From positions 1 through 19,031 of the forward strand of contig RFNX01000282.1 of the NCBI GenBank assembly GCA_009926905.1: DNA of 19,031 nt. The letters run 5' to 3'. The DNA is from Flavobacteriales bacterium (lineage in GTDB: Bacteria > Bacteroidota > Bacteroidia > Flavobacteriales_D > Crocinitomicaceae). Made by a program: the position numbers and the translations under genes. Positions 1 to 7,716 of the stretch are shown here, one piece after another; the stretch's first letter is position 1, and every line of letters begins with the position of its first letter. Below the pieces are notes generated by a model, which was given only the letters and a program-made list of their open reading frames with translations, was not told where the DNA came from and searched no databases.

Positions 1-1
1 A

Positions 2-103
2 CAATCAACTGGCCAACTGAATAGTCCATCTTTTATGTTTCGTATGATCAAGAACAGAGATATTTTCAAAAAAGTGATTTTGAACAAAGTTGAACTTTAT
101 TAA
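2..103 (+). CDS. C-terminal tail of an unidentified gene cut by the window edge
   Basis: Of the three + strand frames at the left edge, only this one stays open: 33 codons ending in TAA at 101-103. The visible residues are basic and mixed hydrophobic, ending in VELY, with no recognisable motif. The other two + frames stop within 25 bases. I infer the 3' end of a gene that starts outside the window. It would converge on the msrA gene, which ends at 231. It could also be chance, since 33 codons is short. Confidence 0.35.
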   Translation, partial: QSTGQLNSPSFMFRMIKNRDIFKKVILNKVELY

Positions 104-230
104 TAAACTAAAAAAGTTAAAACAAGGAATCTTTTAGGTGATTAAAGACCTAGGCCAAAGTTTGATTATGAAATAACTTAATACTAGAGTGTTTCCTTTT
201 GAATGGAGAATAATATTTGTCTCTTTACTA

Positions 231-836
231 TTATTTGTTTTTTCTAAGTAAGTCTTTTGTTTTTTTCTTAAAAGCGTTGAGGCGTGGTTTACTTACGTTT
301 TCAATGTATGGATTGTCAGGATTATTTTTTTCATAATCTTGATGATAGGATTCTGCTTTGTAAAAAACAGTAAATGGCTCAATTTCTGTGGTTATTTTTT
401 TGAATTTACCTTCCTTTTTCAATAGCTGAATGTAATTATTAGCTTGTTCCTTTTCAGTTGTTGTTTTATAAAAAATTGCAGAACGGTATTGTGTTCCTCT
501 ATCAGGACCTTGTTGATTCAATGTGCTAGGATCGTGGGAATTAAAAAACACACGTAATAATTCTTTGTAAGAAATTAGTGTGGTATCGTAGTGTACTTTA
601 ACGGTTTCAGCATGGCCCGTTTTTCCAGTACAAATATCCTCATAAGTTGGGTTTTTGGTGTTGCCACCTGAATACCCAGATTCAGCATAGTCAACACCCT
701 TAACCGTTTCGAAAATTGCCTCAACACACCAGAAACATCCTGAAGCGAAATAGGCGTCTTTGTACTTTGAAGATTTAGTTTTTTGAGAAAATAAAATTGT
801 AGGTAAAAATAAAAATAAAATTAGTTTGTGTCGCAT
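231..836 (-). CDS. msrA: Peptide methionine-S-sulfoxide reductase MsrA, exported
   Basis: Repairs oxidised methionine by reducing the S-epimer of methionine sulfoxide in proteins. The product is 201 aa. Residues 1-17 form a signal peptide (basic MRHK, then a hydrophobic stretch ending near LFSQ), so it should act in the periplasm or be membrane-attached. The MsrA signature GCFWC is at 33-37 with catalytic Cys34. A third Cys at 69 lies in CTGKTGHAE, and the conserved YRSAIFY (117-123) and YHQDY (164-168) blocks follow. No MsrB domain is fused. I chose the ATG at 836: the frame extends to a TTG at 893, but that stretch overlaps the microprotein gene upstream, and only the ATG gives a clean signal peptide. 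It lies 31 bases after the microprotein stop and is probably co-transcribed with it. Family assignment is secure; location is inferred from the leader. Confidence 0.93.
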   Translation of the reverse strand: MRHKLILFLFLPTILFSQKTKSSKYKDAYFASGCFWCVEAIFETVKGVDYAESGYSGGNTKNPTYEDICTGKTGHAETVKVHYDTTLISYKELLRVFFNSHDPSTLNQQGPDRGTQYRSAIFYKTTTEKEQANNYIQLLKKEGKFKKITTEIEPFTVFYKAESYHQDYEKNNPDNPYIENVSKPRLNAFKKKTKDLLRKNK

Positions 837-867
837 GTCATTGAAAACGAATAAATAACGATTTTGT

Positions 868-984
868 TTATTTCGTTCCGAATACTTTTTCAATTAACAT
901 TGTCAGTAGAATACAAAGGACTACTACGCCTACGCCGACTGCAATCCATTTTACGTTTGTTGATAATAATAACATAGTTTTCAT
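868..984 (-). CDS. 38-residue single-span membrane microprotein upstream of msrA
   Basis: An ATG at 984 opens a 38-codon frame ending in TAA at 868-870. The peptide has a polar N-terminus containing LLLSTNVKW, one strongly hydrophobic run (about residues 13-31, IAVGVGVVVLCILLTML) and a basic tail (EKVFGTK), which is the layout of a one-pass membrane protein. Its last codons lie over the upstream extension of the msrA frame, and the msrA ATG follows 31 bases after its stop. A TAnnTTTG match at 1000-1007 sits 15 bases before the ATG, at a distance suited to a promoter. I recognise no family. Support is the coherent membrane-protein composition, the ATG and the promoter-like element. Its function is unknown, and a chance open frame remains possible at this length. 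Confidence 0.5.
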   Translation of the reverse strand: MKTMLLLSTNVKWIAVGVGVVVLCILLTMLIEKVFGTK

Positions 985-999
985 TGTGGATATTTTTAT

Positions 1000-1007
1000 C
1001 AAACTTA
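1000..1007 (-). promoter_or_regulatory. Candidate -7 element for the microprotein-msrA transcript
   Basis: Read on the - strand this is TAAGTTTG, an exact fit to the Bacteroidota -7 consensus TAnnTTTG, 15 bases before the ATG at 984. TTG triplets upstream give spacers of 16 or 23 bases rather than the usual 19-21, so the -33 half is poor. Confidence 0.4.
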
Positions 1008-1126
1008 CAAGCTATGTATTTGACAACCAGCAATAAATGTTTATAACTTGTTAATAAATGAACAAAATGGCTAATTCAACGAATATTAACAAATCTTTAC
1101 CATATCATTATGTGCATAAAAATTAC

Positions 1127-1984
1127 TTATATAAATAGTCTTTCTTTCCAATCGTAAGTGTCTGATTCTGAAACTAAATCTAATTTTATAAGGTAATCGA
1201 CTACATTTTCAAAAGAATGGATCATAGACTCGTTATTGTAATTCCAGTCCGTTTCCTTTAACCAACTGTTTACTTCTTGAATGTTTAAATTGTATCTCCA
1301 AGCTATCATTTCAGCAGCGTTTGAATTCGCTTTAAATTCTTTTGCTCTTAGGTGAACAGCTTCACAAATTTGTTTTATTAGTTCAACATTTTCTTTCAAA
1401 ACTTCATTTCGGACAGCAATCACAAAACAAGGCCAAGGCGTTACGACCTCATCAATATATCGGCATTTATGTTGTTCTGTGAACGGATGTGTTGTGTATT
1501 TTTCCCAAAGAAAAGCTTGGGCTTGATCGTTTTGAAGCGCCCATAACCCACCATAAACATCACCTACTACATTGAATTTCAATTTTGATAAATCCCATCC
1601 TTCCTGACTTGCTTTTACATAAGCCATCAAATGAGAACCAGAACCTTCTCTTGAAATTGCAAATGTTTGATTTTCTAATTGAGAAACAGTTTGAATATCA
1701 GAATGATATGGAACATGAATTCCCCAATGAAGAGGAGTTGTCACATAAACAGCAACAATTTTTGCATTCAACCCTTGTAAAATTGATTTTGTAATCCCTT
1801 CAGTCAATAAAACAGCAACATCTAAATTTCCTGTTTGTAAACCCTTAATCATTTGTCCTGTGCCGCCAGTCATGTCTGACCAATGCATTTCTACATCCAA
1901 TGAAGTCAATTTACCTTCTTCAATCGCTAATCGCCACGGCAAGTTAAAATGCTCAGGCACCCCTCCTATTTTAAATCGTTTCAT
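1127..1984 (-). CDS. Periplasmic-binding-fold protein without signal peptide (NMT1/THI5, TauA/SsuA-like)
   Basis: The 285-aa product resembles the type-2 periplasmic binding proteins of the nitrate/sulfonate/THI5 group, most like the Ca3427-type branch. It begins KIGGVPEHFNLPWRLAIEEG (residues 5-24), the first strand and helix of that fold. GGTGQMIKGLQTGNLDVAVL (40-59) and SREGSGSHLMAY (111-122) match the ligand-cleft segments. There is no signal peptide or lipobox: the first strand starts within five residues of Met1, so the protein should be cytoplasmic, unlike transport-linked relatives. The ATG at 1984 lies inside the end of the upstream ABC exporter gene (14-base overlap), so the two are translationally coupled. 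The ligand is unknown. It could be an enzyme or a ligand sensor rather than a transport component. Fold assignment is reasonably sure; role is not. Confidence 0.65.
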   Translation of the reverse strand: MKRFKIGGVPEHFNLPWRLAIEEGKLTSLDVEMHWSDMTGGTGQMIKGLQTGNLDVAVLLTEGITKSILQGLNAKIVAVYVTTPLHWGIHVPYHSDIQTVSQLENQTFAISREGSGSHLMAYVKASQEGWDLSKLKFNVVGDVYGGLWALQNDQAQAFLWEKYTTHPFTEQHKCRYIDEVVTPWPCFVIAVRNEVLKENVELIKQICEAVHLRAKEFKANSNAAEMIAWRYNLNIQEVNSWLKETDWNYNNESMIHSFENVVDYLIKLDLVSESDTYDWKERLFI

Positions 1985-3755
1985 TCTCTTCTATTTTGTT
2001 AAAAAATTGCATTTCGTACAATTTGTAATAATATCCTCTTTTTAGTAGCAGCTCGGAATGTGAGCCAGATTCAATGATTTTTCCTTTATCTAAAACTACA
2101 ATTCTATCCGCTTTTTGAATCGTTGACAATCGATGTGCAATAACAATCGACGTTCTTCCACTTGTCAATTTTTCAGTGGCTTTTTGTATCAATTCTTCCG
2201 ATTCATTGTCCACGCTTGAAGTTGCTTCATCCAAAATTAATATATGAGGATTGTAAACATAAGCTCGAATGAATGCCAACAATTGTCTTTGTCCTACAGA
2301 AAGTACTCCGCCTCTTTCTCCAATCTCGTAATCATACGAATTTGGAAGTTTCGCAATGAAATCATGAGCACCCACAGCTTTTGACGCTTCAATTACCTTT
2401 TCGCGTGAAATAGACGGGTCTCCCAATGTTATGTTATTGTGGACTGTGTCAGAAAACAGAAAAACATCTTGTAAAACGATTGCAATATTGCTTCTTAAAT
2501 AATTCAGTTCAATGTCGTTAATACTTGTTTCTCCGATTAAAATCTCACCTTTTTGAAATTCATAAAATCGACCTAACAAATTAACAATTGTGGATTTTCC
2601 TGCACCAGTTGCTCCTACAAACGCCACTGTTTCACCTTTGTTAATGGTCAAATCGATTCCTTTTAAAACATAATCTTGGTTGTTATAAGCGAAGAAAACA
2701 TTGCGAAAGTGTATGTCTTTATCGAAATCAAATTGGTAAATTTTTCCTGTGTCCTGCACATCATCTTTTTGATCTAACACTTCAAAAATGCGTTCAGCAC
2801 GAACTGTTCCACGTTGTAAAATATTGAATTTATCTGCTAATTGTCGGATTGGACGATATAACTGATTGATCCAAAGTGTAAATGCAAATATCTGTCCTTG
2901 AACAATTTTTATAGAATCTCCTGCAACTGTCAAAGCCACCCAAACCAAAAGAAAAGCAATTGAAAGCGAACTTAACAGCTCCACAACTGGAAAAAATATA
3001 GAGTTTGCCCAAATAGCGTTGATGTGTGCTTGACGGTGACCTTTGTTGATTTCTTCAAATTTTTCGAACTCTTGGTCTTGGCGGTTGAACAATTGTACAA
3101 TCGACATTCCAGTAAGTCGCTCTTGAACAAATGTGTTTAACTTATTGACTTGCAATCGCTCCAACTGAAACGATTCTTTCATTGCTTTTGCAAAAATACG
3201 CGTTGCGATAATCAGAATTGGAATCGGAATCAAAGTCATCAATGACAATTGCCAATTGGTGAAAAACATCAATGAGAGAATGACTACCAAAGAAATTAAG
3301 TCACCTGAAATCTCCATTATTCCCGAAGAAAAAACTTCTGTGATGGCCTCTAAATCAGATACTACTCGTGTGACAATGGACCCAATCGGAGTTTTATCAA
3401 AATAGCGCATTCGAAAGGAGAGCAAGTGTTGAAATATTTTTATGCGCAAATCACGAATAACTGATTGCGCCAATAAATTTGAAAAATAAGAGGAAAAAAG
3501 CTGAAGAACGCCTTCTAACATCAAGATTCCGAAAATTGCCAATGCCCAATATAGCAACATGGCTTCATTCTTTTGCCCTGTTTCTATATCAATGTATCTC
3601 TCGACCATTTGCCCAATCAAATATGGACGTAAAGGCCCAAGAAGAGAAAGTGGGATGATACAACAAACGGCTATGAAGAAATAACTTTTGTAGGGTTTAG
3701 CAAAAGCAATTAACCTTCCAAAAAGTGAAAAATTCAACGTTTTTTTATCCTTCAT
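1971..3755 (-). CDS. ABC exporter, fused membrane and ATPase domains (MsbA/MdlB type)
   Basis: The 594-aa half-transporter should dimerise in the inner membrane and export a lipid, drug or peptide. Residues about 24-320 form the six-span ABC transmembrane domain. The ATPase domain follows, with Walker A GATGAGKST (381-389), Q-loop Gln429, signature LSVGQ (485-489), Walker B ILILDE (505-510) and H-loop His541. LSVGQ in place of LSGGQ also occurs in MdlB-like exporters and should be functional. The frame extends to a TTG at 3782, but I chose the ATG at 3755: a TAnnTTTG element at 3762-3769 lies between the two, and MKDKK is a normal start. It is divergent from prs and overlaps the following binding-fold gene by 14 bases. 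The substrate cannot be told from sequence. Confidence 0.9.
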   Translation of the reverse strand: MKDKKTLNFSLFGRLIAFAKPYKSYFFIAVCCIIPLSLLGPLRPYLIGQMVERYIDIETGQKNEAMLLYWALAIFGILMLEGVLQLFSSYFSNLLAQSVIRDLRIKIFQHLLSFRMRYFDKTPIGSIVTRVVSDLEAITEVFSSGIMEISGDLISLVVILSLMFFTNWQLSLMTLIPIPILIIATRIFAKAMKESFQLERLQVNKLNTFVQERLTGMSIVQLFNRQDQEFEKFEEINKGHRQAHINAIWANSIFFPVVELLSSLSIAFLLVWVALTVAGDSIKIVQGQIFAFTLWINQLYRPIRQLADKFNILQRGTVRAERIFEVLDQKDDVQDTGKIYQFDFDKDIHFRNVFFAYNNQDYVLKGIDLTINKGETVAFVGATGAGKSTIVNLLGRFYEFQKGEILIGETSINDIELNYLRSNIAIVLQDVFLFSDTVHNNITLGDPSISREKVIEASKAVGAHDFIAKLPNSYDYEIGERGGVLSVGQRQLLAFIRAYVYNPHILILDEATSSVDNESEELIQKATEKLTSGRTSIVIAHRLSTIQKADRIVVLDKGKIIESGSHSELLLKRGYYYKLYEMQFFNKIEENETI

Positions 3756-3761
3756 TTGGCA

Positions 3762-3769
3762 CAAAATTA
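3762..3769 (-). promoter_or_regulatory. Candidate -7 element for the ABC exporter operon
   Basis: TAATTTTG on the - strand is an exact TAnnTTTG match six bases before the ATG at 3755, so transcription would begin at or beside the start codon. No TTG lies at 19-21 bases upstream. It helps reject the TTG start at 3782. Confidence 0.4.
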
Positions 3770-3833
3770 CTTTAATTGCCAATTAAAAAGTTAAAACAGG
3801 TATTTTTACTTGCGAATCTATTGCATATGAGCC

Positions 3834-3863
3834 TTGTAGAAATTGAAATTTTAATTATCTTTG
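3834..3863 (+). promoter_or_regulatory. Bacteroidota-type promoter for prs-rplY
   Basis: TTG at 3834-3836 and TATCTTTG at 3856-3863 are separated by 19 bases, matching the -33 and -7 elements read by the primary sigma factor of Bacteroidota. The GTG start of prs lies 28 bases downstream, implying a leader of about 20 bases. Confidence 0.65.
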
Positions 3864-3891
3864 CGCTCACTTATTTCTAAAACACATCATC

Positions 3892-4821
3892 GTGGGCGTT
3901 AAAATATTTGCAGGAAGAGAGTCAAAAAGCTTAGCAATCAATATAGCGGAACATTATGGCGTGGATTTAGGAGATGTGAAAGTGACCGTTTTTAGTGACG
4001 GTGAATTTCAACCTTCTTTTGAGGAAACAGTGCGTGGACAGGACGTTTTTATCGTTCAATCTACGATGCCTCCAACAGAAAATATTTTTGAACTATTGCT
4101 TTTGATTGATGCCGCAAGAAGAGCTTCTGCTCGTAAAATCATTGCAGTTATTCCTTACTTCGGTTTTGCACGTCAAGACAGAAAAGACAAACCACGTGTT
4201 GCTATTGGTGCAAAATTAATTGCAAACATGTTGATGGCTGCCGGTGTTGACCGCATTATGACAATGGATTTACATGCTGACCAAATTCAAGGTTTCTTTG
4301 AAGTACCTGTTGATCATTTGTATGCTTCGACCTTGTTTTTAAAAGAAATTGAAAAGTTAAACACAGAGAATTTAGTGATTGCCGCTCCTGATGTTGGAGG
4401 TGCAAAACGTGCAAATTCGTATGCAAAAAGTTTAAATTGTGGTTTGGCGCTTTGTCACAAAAACCGTAAAAAAGCGAATGAAATTGCTGAAATGACGGTA
4501 ATTGGTGATGTGGAAGGAAAAGATGTAGTGATTATTGATGATATGTGCGACACAGCTGGAACCTTGACTAAAGCAGCTGATTTGTTGATTGAAAAAGGTG
4601 CAAGAAGTGTTAAAGCATATTGTACTCATGCTGTTTTGAGTGGCCCAGCTTACGAACGCATCAATAATTCTTCTCTAACGGAGTTGGTGGTAACAAACAC
4701 AATTCCATTGAAGCAAGAATGTTCTAAAATAAGAGTGCTAACTGTAGCAGATTTATTTGGGGACGTTATTAAAAGACTGGTAAATAATGAATCTATCAGT
4801 TCACATTTTGTAATATCTTAA
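3892..4821 (+). CDS. prs: Ribose-phosphate pyrophosphokinase (PRPP synthetase)
   Basis: Makes 5-phosphoribosyl 1-diphosphate from ribose 5-phosphate and ATP, the precursor for nucleotides, histidine and tryptophan; cytosolic. The 309-aa product has the family length. Visible motifs are KIFAGRES (4-11), FSDGEF (34-39), RQDRK (94-98), DLHADQIQGFF (126-136, metal-binding His128), the catalytic loop PDVGGAKRA (166-174) and the PRPP-binding VVIIDDMCDTAGTL (212-225). The start is GTG at 3892. No ATG lies between the promoter and the conserved N-terminus, and GTG gives MGVKIFAG, which matches family N-termini. It is followed after 12 bases by rplY, a pairing common in bacteria, and is transcribed from the promoter at 3834-3863. 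Assignment is secure. Confidence 0.97.
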   Translation: MGVKIFAGRESKSLAINIAEHYGVDLGDVKVTVFSDGEFQPSFEETVRGQDVFIVQSTMPPTENIFELLLLIDAARRASARKIIAVIPYFGFARQDRKDKPRVAIGAKLIANMLMAAGVDRIMTMDLHADQIQGFFEVPVDHLYASTLFLKEIEKLNTENLVIAAPDVGGAKRANSYAKSLNCGLALCHKNRKKANEIAEMTVIGDVEGKDVVIIDDMCDTAGTLTKAADLLIEKGARSVKAYCTHAVLSGPAYERINNSSLTELVVTNTIPLKQECSKIRVLTVADLFGDVIKRLVNNESISSHFVIS

Positions 4822-4833
4822 ATTAAATAATAA

Positions 4834-5424
4834 ATGAAAAAAGCACAATTGAGCGGTTCGCTAAGATCGAACGTAGGGAAAAAGGACGCTGCTAGCATCA
4901 GAAGAGCTGGCTTTGTTCCATGTGTAGTTTACGGACAAGGTACACAAACACACTTTTCTGTAAAAAGAACAGAATTAGACAAAATTGTTTATTCTCCAGA
5001 AGTTTTCCAAGTAGAATTAGACTTAGAAGGTAAAAAAGTAACTGGTATCATCCAAGAGTTGCAACAACATCCTACAAAAGACACAATTCAACATGTTGAC
5101 TTTTTAGAGTTACACGATAGCAAACCAGTAAAAGTAAAATTACCTGTAAGAATCACGGGTTCTGCTCGTGGTGTATTAGCTGGTGGTAAATTAATGACAG
5201 TTTTCAGAAACTTACAATGTGTTGGTTTGCCTGGAGATTTACCGGATGCTATTACCTTAGATATCACTAAATTGAAAATTGGACAATCTATTCGTGTTAA
5301 CAGCATCAACATCCCAGGAGTAACTTTCTTGGATCCTGCTAATGCTGTTGTTGTTTCTGTGAAAATGGCTCGTGGGGCTGTTAAAGGTGCAGATATCGAC
5401 GATGATGACGAAGAAGAAGCATAA
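4834..5424 (+). CDS. rplY: 50S ribosomal protein L25, long CTC/TL5 form
   Basis: Binds 5S rRNA in the large ribosomal subunit. The 196-aa product is the long form: the L25 domain (about 5-90, with RRAGFVPCVVYGQG at 23-36 and TDTI-like KDTIQHVDF at 82-90) is followed by the TL5/CTC-type C-terminal beta domain (about 95-180, including GVLAGGKL). It ends in a very acidic tail (DIDDDDEEEA). The short L25 of E. coli lacks the second domain. It lies 12 bases after prs and before a strong terminator, closing that operon. Assignment is secure. Confidence 0.96.
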   Translation: MKKAQLSGSLRSNVGKKDAASIRRAGFVPCVVYGQGTQTHFSVKRTELDKIVYSPEVFQVELDLEGKKVTGIIQELQQHPTKDTIQHVDFLELHDSKPVKVKLPVRITGSARGVLAGGKLMTVFRNLQCVGLPGDLPDAITLDITKLKIGQSIRVNSINIPGVTFLDPANAVVVSVKMARGAVKGADIDDDDEEEA

Positions 5425-5448
5425 AATACTTCAACAAATTAATACAAG

Positions 5449-5475
5449 AACCGCTGCATTTGTAGCGGTTTTTTT
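5449..5475 (+). terminator. Rho-independent terminator after rplY
   Basis: A nine-pair stem (AACCGCTGC with GTAGCGGTT, one G-T pair) closes a four-base ATTT loop at 5449-5470. It is followed directly by a T run to 5475. It lies 24 bases after the rplY stop. Confidence 0.9.
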
Positions 5476-5570
5476 GTTTAATCCAACTTCTCTTTTTTCA
5501 TAAATTTCTGTAAAAAGACAATTTTTATCCTCTAAAAATGGTCTTATTTATGTAATTTCGTTAATTCCTT

Positions 5571-6284
5571 ATGGCTGTAGATTCTATCGTTATTATTCCC
5601 ACCTACAACGAAATTGAAAACGTTGATAAAATGGTTGAAGCTGTTATTGGTCTCCCTGTTGAATTCAATGTGCTTTTTGTAGATGACAATTCTCCCGACG
5701 GAACTGCATCAAAAATCAAAGAACTTCAAAAGATTTATCCCAATCGCATTTTTCTCGAAGAGCGTGCTGGAAAATTAGGTTTAGGAACGGCTTACATTCA
5801 CGGTTTCAAATGGTCAATTGCAAATCACTATCCGTTTATCATTGAAATGGATTGCGACTTTTCTCACGACCCGAAAGACTTAATTCGTTTAAGACAAGCA
5901 TGCTTAGACGGTGCAGATTTAGCAATCGGTTCAAGGTATGTGAAAGAAGGAAAAGTTAAAAACTGGCCTTGGGATCGTATTCTTATGTCTTATTTTGCAA
6001 GCGTTTATGTTCGATCGATTCTTTGGATTTCCATTAAAGACACTACCTCTGGTTTTAAATGCTACAAAAAACAAGTGCTTGAAACCATTCAATTAGACCA
6101 AATCACATTTAAAGGATACGCTTTTCAAATTTGTATGAAATATGCTGCTTTGAAACATGGATTTAAAGTCAAAGAAATTCCAATAACATTTATTGATCGT
6201 CTCTTTGGAGAATCTAAAATGAGTACTGGAATTTTTAAAGAAGCATTTTGGGGTGTTTGGAAAATGAAAAAAATGAAGTTATGA
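5571..6284 (+). CDS. Family 2 glycosyltransferase, polyprenol-monophosphomannose synthase-like
   Basis: Likely transfers a sugar (mannose in characterised relatives) from GDP-sugar to a polyprenyl phosphate on the cytosolic face of the membrane, feeding glycan or protein glycosylation. The 237-aa product is a single GT-A domain with PTYNE (10-14), VDDNSPDGT (37-45), the metal-binding DCD within MDCDFSHDP (93-101), GSRY (120-123), and the acceptor-side GFKCY (161-165) and FGESKM (212-217). It has no C-terminal membrane spans, so it resembles short DPM1-type enzymes. The ATG at 5571 sits immediately before the first beta strand. It stands alone after the rplY terminator, 96 bases ahead of pyrC. 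Donor sugar specificity is inferred from family only. Confidence 0.87.
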   Translation: MAVDSIVIIPTYNEIENVDKMVEAVIGLPVEFNVLFVDDNSPDGTASKIKELQKIYPNRIFLEERAGKLGLGTAYIHGFKWSIANHYPFIIEMDCDFSHDPKDLIRLRQACLDGADLAIGSRYVKEGKVKNWPWDRILMSYFASVYVRSILWISIKDTTSGFKCYKKQVLETIQLDQITFKGYAFQICMKYAALKHGFKVKEIPITFIDRLFGESKMSTGIFKEAFWGVWKMKKMKL

Positions 6285-6314
6285 AATAAGCCATAATTAG
6301 ATTCGTCACAATCA

Positions 6315-6330
6315 ATCCGCCGCGGTGGAT
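6315..6330. repeat. GC-rich near-palindrome in the pyrC upstream region
   Basis: ATCCGCCGCGGTGGAT is a 16-base inverted repeat with one mismatched symmetric pair and a CCGCGG centre. It stands out inside an otherwise AT-rich 96-base gap between the glycosyltransferase and pyrC. No T run follows, so it is not a standard terminator. It may be an operator, an mRNA hairpin, or the core of a dispersed palindromic repeat; sequence alone cannot decide. Confidence 0.55.
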
Positions 6331-6380
6331 GAATTTAATTGGCAGTTCTATATGACCATAAAAATTAAAATTAAACACAT

Positions 6381-7715
6381 ATGAATTACTTATTGAGAAA
6401 TGGTCTTATTATCAATGAAGGCAAGCGATTTTATGGCGATATATTTTTGAAAAATGGCCGAATTGAAAAAATTGGTGTAGAGCTTTCGATAAATGAAAAT
6501 TATACCGAATTAAACTTAAAAGGAAAATATGTTATGCCAGGCTTCATTGATGACCAAGTGCATTTTCGTGAGCCAGGATTAACAAATAAAGCAACAATAG
6601 CATCTGAATCTCGTGCCGCTGTAGCTGGTGGAATTACCTCTTTTATTGAACAACCGAATACCGTTCCAAATGCTGTTACACAAGAAATTTTGGAAGATAA
6701 ATACGTAATTGCTTCCAAAAGTTCCATTGCGAATTACTCGTTTATGATGGGTGGCACCAACGACAATTTAGATGAAATTTTAAAAACGAATCCAAGAAAT
6801 GTTGCAGGTTTAAAATTGTTTCTTGGTTCGTCAACTGGTGATATGCTGGTTGATAGTTCTGCTTCTTTAGAAAAAATATTCTCAAACACTAAGCTTTTGA
6901 TTGCTGTTCACAGTGAAGATGAAACAACGGTTAAAACGAATTTAGAGCGATTTAAAGCAGAATACGGCGACGATATTCCTGTGAAATTTCATCCTGAAAT
7001 TAGAAGTGTTGAAGCTTGTTATAAATCTACTGTGAAAGTTATTGATTTAGCAAAAAGAACAGGCGCTAGATTGCATGTTTTCCATATTTCTACAGCAAAA
7101 GAGTTGGATTTATTTGACAACTCCATTCCGTTGGAACAGAAAAAAATAACCGCTGAGGTTTGTGTGCATCACTTGTGGTTTTCAGATGAAGATTATGCAA
7201 CCAAAGGCAACTTCATTAAATGGAATCCAGCCGTAAAGGCTGCAAGCGATAGAAAAGCGCTATGGGAAGCCTTGTTAGACGATAGAATTGATGTAATTGC
7301 CACCGATCACGCACCTCATACATTAGAAGAAAAAGCTCAAGTTTATACAAAAGCGCCTTCAGGTGGACCATTGGTGCAACATGCTTTAATTGCTTTGCTG
7401 GAAAAATCAAAACAAGGTGTCATTAGTTTGGAGCGCTTGGTACAAAAAACAGCACACAATCCTGCAATTTTATTTAATATTGAAGATCGCGGTTTTATTC
7501 GAGAGGGTTATAAAGCAGACTTAGTTGTGGTGGACCCAAACAAACCAACTGTTGTCACAAAAGAGCAATGCTTATACAAATGTGGATGGTCGCCTTTTGA
7601 AGGTGAGGTTTTTTCTCATAGTATAGATTCTACTTTTGTGAATGGAAATTTAGTTTGGACGAATGGACAAATTCAAGAAGTTGGCAACGGAGAAAGATTG
7701 TTATTCTCACTATAA
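6381..7715 (+). CDS. pyrC: Dihydroorotase
   Basis: Cyclises N-carbamoyl-L-aspartate to dihydroorotate, the third step of pyrimidine synthesis. The 444-aa product belongs to the amidohydrolase superfamily. The first metal site appears as DDQVHFREPG (57-66): His61 and Arg63 are kept, but the position of the first HxH histidine is Gln59. The bridging Lys145 lies in GLKLFLGSSTG, followed by His177 (AVHSED), His235 (HVFHIST) and catalytic Asp309 (IATDHAPH). The variant first motif is, to my recollection, normal for Bacteroidota PyrC. The ATG at 6381 gives MNYLLRNG, a normal start. Two bases separate its stop from the DUF4296 lipoprotein start, forming a three-gene operon. An allantoinase or hydantoinase is less likely because of the REPG and KLFLGSSTG blocks. 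Confidence 0.92.
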   Translation: MNYLLRNGLIINEGKRFYGDIFLKNGRIEKIGVELSINENYTELNLKGKYVMPGFIDDQVHFREPGLTNKATIASESRAAVAGGITSFIEQPNTVPNAVTQEILEDKYVIASKSSIANYSFMMGGTNDNLDEILKTNPRNVAGLKLFLGSSTGDMLVDSSASLEKIFSNTKLLIAVHSEDETTVKTNLERFKAEYGDDIPVKFHPEIRSVEACYKSTVKVIDLAKRTGARLHVFHISTAKELDLFDNSIPLEQKKITAEVCVHHLWFSDEDYATKGNFIKWNPAVKAASDRKALWEALLDDRIDVIATDHAPHTLEEKAQVYTKAPSGGPLVQHALIALLEKSKQGVISLERLVQKTAHNPAILFNIEDRGFIREGYKADLVVVDPNKPTVVTKEQCLYKCGWSPFEGEVFSHSIDSTFVNGNLVWTNGQIQEVGNGERLLFSL

Positions 7716-7716
7716 T

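Noticed and set aside
101..230. TAGGT/ACCTA hairpin between the left-edge fragment and msrA as a terminator
   Set aside because: The stem has only five pairs with an eight-base loop and no T run on either strand.
837..893. TTG start adding 19 residues to MsrA
   Set aside because: The added residues bury the signal peptide behind a charged stretch and overlap the microprotein frame; the ATG at 836 is better.
1585..1794. 69-codon + strand open frame
   Set aside because: Antisense to the binding-fold gene; no independent start signal or motif.
2271..2330. LSVGQ in place of LSGGQ in the ABC exporter as a defect
   Set aside because: The same form occurs in MdlB-like exporters, and all other ATPase motifs are intact.
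3756..3782. TTG start adding nine residues to the ABC exporter
   Set aside because: An exact -7 element lies inside the extension, and the ATG at 3755 gives a normal N-terminus.
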